A DNA stretch of 64,000 bases from Ectocarpus siliculosus (lineage: Eukaryota > Sar > Phaeophyceae > Ectocarpales > Ectocarpaceae), in NCBI GenBank assembly GCA_000310025.1, contig FN649740.1, forward strand, positions 5,708,864 to 5,772,863, in the 5' to 3' direction. A program made the translations under genes and the position numbers. Each line of letters starts with the position of its first letter. Positions within the stretch are counted from its first letter, which is position 1. Under the pieces are notes generated by a model that saw only the letters and a program-made list of their open reading frames with translations, was not told where the DNA came from and did no database searches. Shown piece by piece: positions 57,101 through 64,000 of this stretch.

Positions 57101-60100
57101 TGATAAACGTCCATACAACTCGTCTCCAGGATACGGACAACGTGGCAGTCCAGCTGCAAGGACCATTCCTCGTCAACAAGCTCGCTCCGCCACCGGCCCA
57201 CCGCAACGTCATCATGATTGCGGCGGGCACAGGCGTCAACCCAAGTGCGCAAAGATGGTTACTGATGGATGTGTTGTCTCTACAATAGCGTATTCGCTTC
57301 CGGTGTGTGTGACGAAGACAACGTCGCCGAGTGCCCAGTATGCCGCGGATGTTCGCTCCGCGCCCTTGGAGCCAAAAACGGAAATGCTTTGAATTTGGGT
57401 ATTGAAACGTCTTCGAAGGTTTAACGACAGGGCTAAGGTTAGGCTAAGGGTTACTCTAACACTACCTGACCTTGCCGTGCAATATATGTCAGAAATTGGC
57501 CGTATAATACCTTAAGTACCTCAGGAATCTGTGCAGACCCATGTCGCAGAGGCCAATGTGCATGACCGCAGGAAATCGACGGCCTTTCCTATATATCGTG
57601 TCAGATAGTTCAGGGCCACCACCTTTGTCGTACTGTCTTATCCCCGCCGCCAGCGATGTCGTACTAGACCCCGGCCACCACATCAAACGAAGGCGTGCTC
57701 TGTGACGCAGTCAACGAAGTGTCGCAGCCGACTGTCGCCGTATCTTGACGTCCCCGCGCAACCTATGTATGCCCCCCCCCGCGTATCTCCTTCATTCGCG
57801 GCGTGACGTCCCTACTGGTGGTCTTCGACGGTCGAACAAATGACCGACGGCAATGGCAGTGGTCCAGCAGATTCGGAACTATCTCAACGTTTCCAGGTGG
57901 GCGGCAAATCGTACGTGGGATGGCCATCATCAGTACTTTCACGACGTTTCCGAAACCCTCTGGCGTGCCGACGACTCGCATGAACGGCAGAAGAAACTCG
58001 CGCGTAAAGCGGGATCCCTCCCTTCGTATTTTCAATGACCCCAGGGACACCACGTTTTCCACGAGGTCGCGGCTGGTCCTCGTGTGGCAGAGCACGACGG
58101 AGGCTGACTTCTACGGTACCGACGAAATCACGGCCATGCAGGTAAGTCACCTTTGCATGGATCAGTCTGGATATGCAGCAGGCATCTCCCATCGCTAACT
58201 CGGTGATATGGCGTGGCCGGCTCTTTGCCATTCTGGTGTCGCTCCCACTGTTGGACACGTCCCGAACATTGATCGGTGCAACATCCACCCCGCCCTGGCT
58301 TCTTGAATTGTTATTATCCAGGAGAAAAGCAACGGACTCCTCGAAGTGACTGCTCTCACCAGTGAAGGAGGTCGTCGTCGGAATGCTCCCGGTGCAGCCT
58401 TCCGCAAGGCCCGTGACATGGCCTGGAATGTCTTCGGTTCACCCGCGTCTTCAAACACCAGCTCCGCTAACCCCTTCACTCCTGCGGGGTACGGTGCCAC
58501 GATGATTTCGGGGTCATCAAATTATCCCCCGAAGACGCAGTGGGAACTGTTGGTTGATCGCTCTTTCGTCGCCATTTGAACGCGTAGGCGTACCATATTT
58601 TTCAGTATTCCGCGCTTGAAATCCGGGATTTGATCTGTCGGTCCGGCTTCTCCGCGGGTCCAGCCTTGTGTGTGCTCCGTTAAAATTGGTCGGCGAGGTT
58701 CCTGCGAAGGTGCGCTTGAACAAGTAGCGGGCGCAACAAAATTATTATCTACCGCCTTTGCTCCATTTCCGTTGGAGCGCTTGCCTCACCTTTGAACCTC
58801 GAAAATCACTTGCTCTAGATCAGATGCCGGCACGCACTTGTGGTTTCAGAGCACACCTCTCTCAGAACCAGGGTACGACGAGACCCCCACTGCCAAGCGG
58901 CCCATGTGCAATGACGTTGCTACGAATACTGCCGTGTTTTACCCGTCGCCAGGTCCAACCTCGACAGCAGCAGCTCCGGGAAACCGAAACCTCCACCCTA
59001 TTCCACGCTGGCCCGAGACGGTGGAAGGGACGAGCAGCCACCCCCGTACCGCACCCCGGGTCGTGAAGAGAAGAAGCGCTCTGCTGCAGATGCAGGGGCC
59101 AAGAAAGAAAGGGCCCCGACTGGCGTTGGGAAGCTACTGACCACGAGGGTGAGACGTACCACGTGGCAGGGACACATTTGCAATATGCGTACGTACGTGA
59201 CACCTACGCCCAGACCTAGTAACACGGATGTAGTTCTGGCGTTACCCAGGAAGTTGAATAGTGAGCGCAGGACGCATCATTTTGTCTGTGGCTAAATAAC
59301 CTGGTCTCAGGGATGCTCGCACCCAAAACGAGGCAGCTACGCCCAACAAGGACCACCAGTGGTCGCTCTCTTAGCTGATTGGTCGTCTCGATTACCTCGC
59401 AGCAGATTGCCGTCCTTCTCTCATAATCGCCCCGCTGAAAATTCAGTGTGAGGAAAGTTTCTGGAGAACAGTGACAGGCAGACGCAGAATCCTTGCGTTC
59501 CATGCGAAAAGGTAGATGTGACGTCCAGACCAGTACGCTCCAAGACTTCTGGTTGTTCGAGGGAATGGGCAAATTGGCAGAATTGAACGAGTCGTTCGCA
59601 CGATCGCAACGAGATGGCTTGCCGAACCAACCAATGACAGTGCAGCTCCCGAAAGCGCTATCGTACGAGAAAAGCCCGAGTACTCTCCGAGGGGTACTGT
59701 TGGATGAGCAAAGTGGGCGGGGCGGGGCATCTTCGAGTGGTGGATGACTACTGAGCAATAGGAGTGCCGTGTGTCCCGGGGACTTGCCTGCCTCACTACG
59801 GAAGCTATGGGGATGTTCTAACCACTGCATCATGTATGTCGACCGTATGTTTCGTGATGCTCGTGGCGCCGTGCGTGTTTCGATGGACGGCTGTTGTTCA
59901 TGCTGCTGCAGACGTGGCGCAACTCGAAGTGGAATGAGAGCCCAACGACAAGCGGTCGCCGTCGCGCACCTATGCAGGACACCAGCGTGAGCTTCAGACA
60001 TGTGCATGAGTTAGGAGTAGCGACCGACAATCAAGTTTGAAATGCCAGAAAAGGGCTCGTTGAGAGTTAAGGCTCCACATCGTGAGAAGGTTGGAATCTG

Positions 60101-60973
60101 CATCATCTGCGAGGCGTGGTCTCAGGTGAACCTACTCCCATTATCTCCCTCTCGCTGTTCTGGTTTGTCATCGCCAGAACTATCAAGTGGGAGATGGGCT
60201 GGTTCGAGGCAGGGTGAACCGGGAGATCCTCGAGACGGTCTTCGGCGAAGCCCTGATTTCATCAATCGCGGCGTACAACAGGCAGCGAGCGCTGAACAGC
60301 CTTGCTTGTAGCGACAGCGACGTCGGGGACAACAAAGAAGGGGAAGGCGAGGATGATCGCGACCTCATAGGCACCGACCAAACTGCCGGGAAGCTTCAGG
60401 TGGCCATCACGAGTAGTCGTAGTTTCTTGTCGTTAACAATTCATATAAACGATGATGAAAACCTCGCCACAAACCTGAGAGCTAGGGTGGCTATGGTTGT
60501 GACGATAAAGTGTAATCCAATAGAAACGGTTCTGCCGTTGGTTGTGAAGAAGGCAACAGCAATAACAGCACGAGCAACGTCTAGTCTAGAGGCCTATCGT
60601 TTTTCGAGGATTTCTTTCGATGGAGCACGTCGAGTGTGTGGCTACCTCTTCGTGCCAGGGAGAACGGCGAGTTTCAGACTCGCTTTTGACCTGTTACTCT
60701 CCCGAAGTGAACATTTCCTCCTCGTGGACAGTCGGTCCAATGGCGCAATCTTGGTGGGATACTTCTGGCAGTATCGACTATTCGATGCTGGACAGTGAAT
60801 GGTCAGGTATTCGTACATGACCGCCTGGAGAAACACGACGAACGTGTCCCGTCGAATCCCCTGTGCTCTGATGTCAGGTGGTCGTTTCTGGACCTACCGC
60901 CTTTGTGGCCAACGTGAAGCAGCTCCTTACCGAAATGGGGGTCCCTGCCGGCTCCACAGTCTTGCTTGACTGA
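44728..60973 (+). CDS. Haem peroxidase-DOMON-cytochrome b561-cytochrome b5-FAD/NAD(P)H reductase fusion protein
   Basis: Twenty-six exons, all phase-compatible, total 4767 nt (1588 residues plus stop): 44728-44865, 45110-45183, 45385-45781, 46090-46209, 46872-47402, 47721-48137, 48736-48840, 49564-49767, 50030-50250, 50645-50900, 51232-51366, 51766-52008, 52549-52737, 53068-53292, 53685-53810, 54191-54379, 54921-54971, 56107-56217, 56470-56574, 57130-57244, 57860-57896, 58045-58141, 58322-58488, 58953-59148, 60178-60399, 60878-60973. Introns 2 and 14 use GC donors. The chosen ATG begins a signal-peptide-like MRLPFGAVFLMAVATA. The inferred role is transmembrane electron transfer from cytosolic NAD(P)H to an extracytoplasmic DOMON/peroxidase ectodomain. 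Exon order and lengths in the b561-to-end part are corroborated by the truncated copy at 24407-35775. Weak points are the GTGTGG donor of exon 1 and the absence of transcript evidence. Confidence 0.85.
48105..50180 (+). other. Domain: DOMON (end of exon 6, exons 7-8, start of exon 9)
   Basis: The segment starts around ERYAMSWE at the end of exon 6 and continues VIDDQTISISLSV, GDSGMMGIGFGGLSMTDA and FIICEVFSTGG. It then reads TWTTVTFSRERATLDAEDY and TLVIYAFKKGEG, ending just before the first b561 helix. This matches the beta-sandwich pattern of DOMON domains, which bind haem or sugars and commonly precede cytochrome b561. The direct join MSWE/VIDDQ shows that 48138-48735 is an intron, despite an open stretch within it. 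Confidence 0.8.
50181..52008 (+). other. Domain: cytochrome b561 transmembrane core (exons 9-12)
   Basis: Hydrophobic segments with the family histidines: SLHGALMLIAWMLIAPWG (His about residue 716), WYEMHEDIMIVASEAVLPLG, AHAHWGYYMIAAVAMQIFTG, KHFHIWAGRFAYAAGVVQ, and a last helix LFPAWFALVAGGFLVLE. The family binds two haem b groups through paired histidines and moves electrons across a membrane. The helix order follows DOMON-b561 proteins. A cytosolic loop ends at NDK before the cytochrome b5 exon. Confidence 0.88.
52549..53292 (+). other. Domain: cytochrome b5 (exon 13) and linker (exon 14)
   Basis: Exon 13 gives GQSWLMVDEAVLDVSDFAQ followed by the haem-binding HPGG (His about residue 971) and a second histidine in ENSVGHAMSF (about residue 999). 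These are the two axial ligands expected for cytochrome b5. Exon 14 continues SAWRIIRSLVVGYIEE and an acidic linker, then FRVAGKAVMLNNRLAL, and ends at a GC splice donor (CTG|GCAAGT at 53293) that is conserved in the truncated copy (27579). Confidence 0.88.
53685..60973 (+). other. Domain: FAD/NAD(P)H reductase of the cytochrome-b5-reductase type with inserted PPPY linker (exons 15-26)
   Basis: The FAD-binding part includes RPVYRYIFSCPAKAQ, GVVQRPYNAFAVRLLD (in the place of the RxYT motif, with Asn for Thr) and CIEMRIRMYHDGAMSKLLEK. The NAD(P)-binding part has LQGPFLVNKLAPP, NVIMIAAGTGVNPM and RLVLVWQSTTEADFYGTDEI. A low-complexity insert of about 120 residues with two PPPY motifs (58990-59001 and 59038-59049) then precedes GRVNREILETVFGEAL. 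The C-terminal strand VVVSGPTAFVANVKQLL has Ser where the family usually has Cys of CGP. The end at LLD-TGA matches the usual C-terminus of the family. Confidence 0.8.
55478..55862. repeat. CCCATGGG palindrome clusters around a TTAGGG-like tract, inside intron 18
   Basis: Two clusters (55478-55556 and 55743-55862) contain at least eight exact or near CCCATGGG palindromes at 8-20 bp spacing. Between them GGGGTTAGGGTTACGGTTAGGGTTA lies at about 55648-55673. The truncated gene copy has no such block in the matching intron. Confidence 0.85.
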
Positions 60974-63900
60974 ATACCGAGCGATTTTCCGGTCGTCGGT
61001 GGCTGACCCAGCATGTGAGACGATGTTCTCTCAGGACGTTTCACCCTCCTTTGAAGAATGGCCGAGGGGTAGACCCGCCTAACCACACGAATTCGAAGTG
61101 TCATTGTCTTCGGGGAGGTTTGCACGTTGTCCTGTCTGAGGTTGGCCTGAAGCCTTTTCACGTAACATGGTCGGTGTTTATGGTGCCCATGGACGGCTTT
61201 CTCTCAGTCCCACGCCGAGCATAGTAGGGATGCTTGTTTGTACTCTGCTGTCCGGCCTATTCCTGTGTTCTGTTTTTTTCGTGTTATTTTCTTCGAGGAG
61301 CACTGAAATACCACAAGACGGTCACCGATCTTAGCCCAGGATTCCTGTAGCATCACATATATGTATGGCTGCCTATCTTTGTTTTCATGGGGGAAGGGCT
61401 GGGGTCCCGCGCGCCCGATAGACTGGGTCTGGCAGTTACGTTATTTAGGGACGGGGTTCGACATAGTTCGTTCAATGAGTGCTGAAGTGCGTTTATATCA
61501 AAGTTGTTGAACGACCGATTCATTTTAGGAAATAGTATCTGCGGGTAGGGGAGTAAGGGTCGCTTCCTTCGTGTTTGCTTCATCCAGATTATATTACTGA
61601 ACACAGGGGTAGGTTTGATGCAGGGATACACAAAACATGCCGTGGACTTTGTCAGTATTAATTGGTACGCCGGAATGTATCACGTATGGCTGGGCCCACT
61701 AACACAAGAACGGGATACGTCGACTTGACCATTGTTTTGTATTGTTTCGAGGTGTTACAAGTATCACGCGGCGTTGAAAATATAATTTAGTAATTTGGGT
61801 ACGCGTGAAAGTATCACTTAGGGCGCCCCCGAACGAGAGCACAAGAGAAGTCGATCTCTAGTCTACCATTCTGTCGTAGAGGACCAGAGAGAGAGAGAGA
61901 GAGAGAGAGAGCAGCGCAGAGATATGGAGCAAGGTGAACAAATTGCAGGGATTGCTAGCAGACTGAGTGAGCCATCCCACCGAGCGCTCCGTCCATCCGT
62001 CTTTTTTCGAATGTAGGGGAAAGGAGAGGACCGACTGTAGTGAATGAATGCAGGGACGACGATGCAAGCAATCCAAAGCGCACGCGCATCCAAGTAGTAG
62101 CCGACATAACTGACACGTACGTGCAGTTTTCTTATGAATGATGTTATTGCTATGTACCTGTCCTTAATCCGGAGTGTAGTGCAGTATACGGGCCCATGGC
62201 GCTCGGTCACAGGATCCCAGATGGTGGCTGTTGAAGCATTTTGAATTTTTCTTTCCGCAGCACTGAGCTGAGACAGACGTCTTTTCGTTGGTCAGCCGGT
62301 TAGGCCGGTGGATGCTACATAATAAAAAAGACACGCGCACACACACCGCAACTCCAAATAGATGGGCAATAAAACAAGAGGAGGAACAGTTGTCAACAAA
62401 AAAGAACCCGTACATCTCGGGAATAAATGTAGGCTTGTGGGTGTTGACGGTTGTCCCGTATCGGGTTTCGAAGAGGTGTTGTTGATTATGGTCGAAACGG
62501 TATATCTGCTTTTGCGTTCGTTCGCGCTCTCTCCGCACGGTGTCCACCCGCAAGTATCCTAGAACGTTCGTCTGCAGCAGCAATAACCAACCACATTTGA
62601 TTGATGTACATATATATGCAGAGCACCCGATCGTACAATGTTATAGCCACAGGTCAAAGGCAAACTCGAGTGCTGCGTGTGAGCCTGTCTGTACGCATCC
62701 TGTACAGCTGCAGCGTTGTAGCAACTCACGCTGTGCCGCTGGACTCTTTCGTATGCATACGAGAGGCTTGACTCTGAGTACGCAGGGCGTCCAAAGGAGA
62801 AGAACATGATTTGGTGTAAAATTACCGTGATAAGTGTGCAGACCAGAAAAGAACAAAAAGCGGAGGCCCAAAGAAGCGGAGGAGTCGAGAACCCCTGAGA
62901 AGAAGCAGAGTGAGAGGATGGGCGAATGCGCGTTCATCCTCGAAATCACGGAATCACACCTATCCGGCAACGTCAACGAATCACTCACACGTGTATTCTG
63001 GAAAGAGGTTTTTTACTGCGACAACATACTCGAACTTGCAACGAATGCACATTGCAGCTGGCACATTGTGTACTGCTTGCAAGCGTAATAATAAGTGATT
63101 TAGTTAATAAGTGATTACTTTCACTGACGTACGAATCAACGCAGAACACAGCTTCACCAACTGAAATACTTGCGAATTCGGCTGCGAGCGCATACGAATA
63201 CATCACAAGCACGCCAAGGGGGCACGTAAAGAGTCATCCCGCACACCTAGTACCCCCGGGCGGGCCGAAAAAACGTTTTCGACTTTTTTCCTTCTCATGG
63301 TGCGTAGAGCTCACTTGTCGCAAGCTGCATACGGGGAACACGTCGTGCTGTACTAATGACGATACACGCATACTTTGAGCGGGTTTAGGTGCTCTCTTGA
63401 TGTCGTAGCGTACCCCAAAGAAAAATGGGTTCCCCACCGCGGGCCCCTTTTGCTTTCTATAGGAAATAGACTGCTGTACCCCCCCCGGAAACCCGAATAA
63501 GACCATGGGTAGTACGTACTGTAGGTGTCGGAATTTGTTTTTTTCGTGCCCCCTCGAGCACGCAACAAGAGGGCACGTGGATTCAAATACGTGATGCACA
63601 CCCCAATACTGGATTAAGGACCAGATCAGGGGGAGGGGTGGGGGGGGGGGGGGGGTCTGTTGTATACCGTATACATAGATATATGTAGGAAATAGTGTAT
63701 AGTGTAATATAGTATAACCCATACATTTTCTATTGTATAGCATTTAGTATTCATATGACTATTCGAAACCTTACACCTCTCTTACGTACTTACTTCTTGA
63801 AGTAGGTTTAGACCGCTGCTGCTGTGTGTTGTTGTGGGTACATTGCATGTAGTAGATTTAGTGTGTGTGGTAAATCCTATATATGATGCTGCTGCTGCTG

Positions 63901-64000
63901 TGAACCCTGTCTTCTCTGTGGGGAACAGCAAGCAGACAGGGTGCTTGCTTGCTGATACCCTTCCTTGCTGTTGCAGGAGGACCCACATTGATTGCTGCTG
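60974..64000. other. Downstream region, no recognisable gene
   Basis: Contains the 3' untranslated region of the redox gene (end unknown), a (GA)n microsatellite at about 61886-61911, a G-run at about 63629-63656, and CTG triplets near 63881. Minus-strand frames such as 63234-63743 are interrupted by the G/C run and show no domain. Confidence 0.5.

Noticed and set aside
63234-63743. Minus-strand frame of 169 codons with a proline run
   Set aside because: The proline run is a translated G-run; no domain or splice context supports a gene.

Overview
The window looks like nuclear DNA of a multicellular stramenopile, most probably a brown alga of the Ectocarpus type. This is inferred from the gene style (about 26 short exons of 40-530 bp separated by introns of about 150-1200 bp), abundant microsatellites and G-runs, a TTAGGG-type interstitial repeat, and chromodomain Ty3/gypsy elements. 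No rRNA or marker gene confirms the taxon. There are two assembly gaps (15461-15560 and 27836-27970).

Bases 1-21750 are repeat-rich. Two copies of one Ty3/gypsy chromovirus lie on the minus strand: copy A (11-5969) and copy B (13119-21746). Each is bounded by 326-bp LTRs and 4-bp target-site duplications, and all four LTRs read as identical. Copy A has lost 2601 bp between gag and RT. Copy B retains gag and pol in one frame, separated only by a single TGA followed by CGG. Between the copies lie two inverted 221-bp MITEs, a tRNA-derived SINE, a decayed LINE 3' end and several short palindromic repeats. No host gene could be recognised there.

Bases 21750-61000 are dominated by one gene family on the plus strand. 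The full copy (44728-60973) can be assembled into 26 phase-consistent exons encoding about 1588 residues. The modules in order are: signal peptide, animal-type haem peroxidase domain, DOMON, cytochrome b561, cytochrome b5, and an FAD/NAD(P)H reductase of the cytochrome-b5-reductase type. The predicted protein would carry electrons from cytosolic NAD(P)H through FAD, haem b5 and the two b561 haems across a membrane to a DOMON/peroxidase ectodomain. It resembles the layout of dual oxidase but is built from different parts. An upstream tandem partner (24407-35775) starts abruptly inside the first b561 helix, keeps 18 homologous exons in the same order, and carries frame-breaking indels, so it is probably a 5'-truncated pseudogene. 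Beside its breakpoint, on the minus strand, is a decayed NADAR-domain gene.

Bases 35776-44727, between the two copies, hold a tyrosine-recombinase catalytic domain (40309-41016, minus), a 754-bp terminal-inverted-repeat unit and CATGAG-rich DNA. Bases 60974-64000 show only simple repeats.
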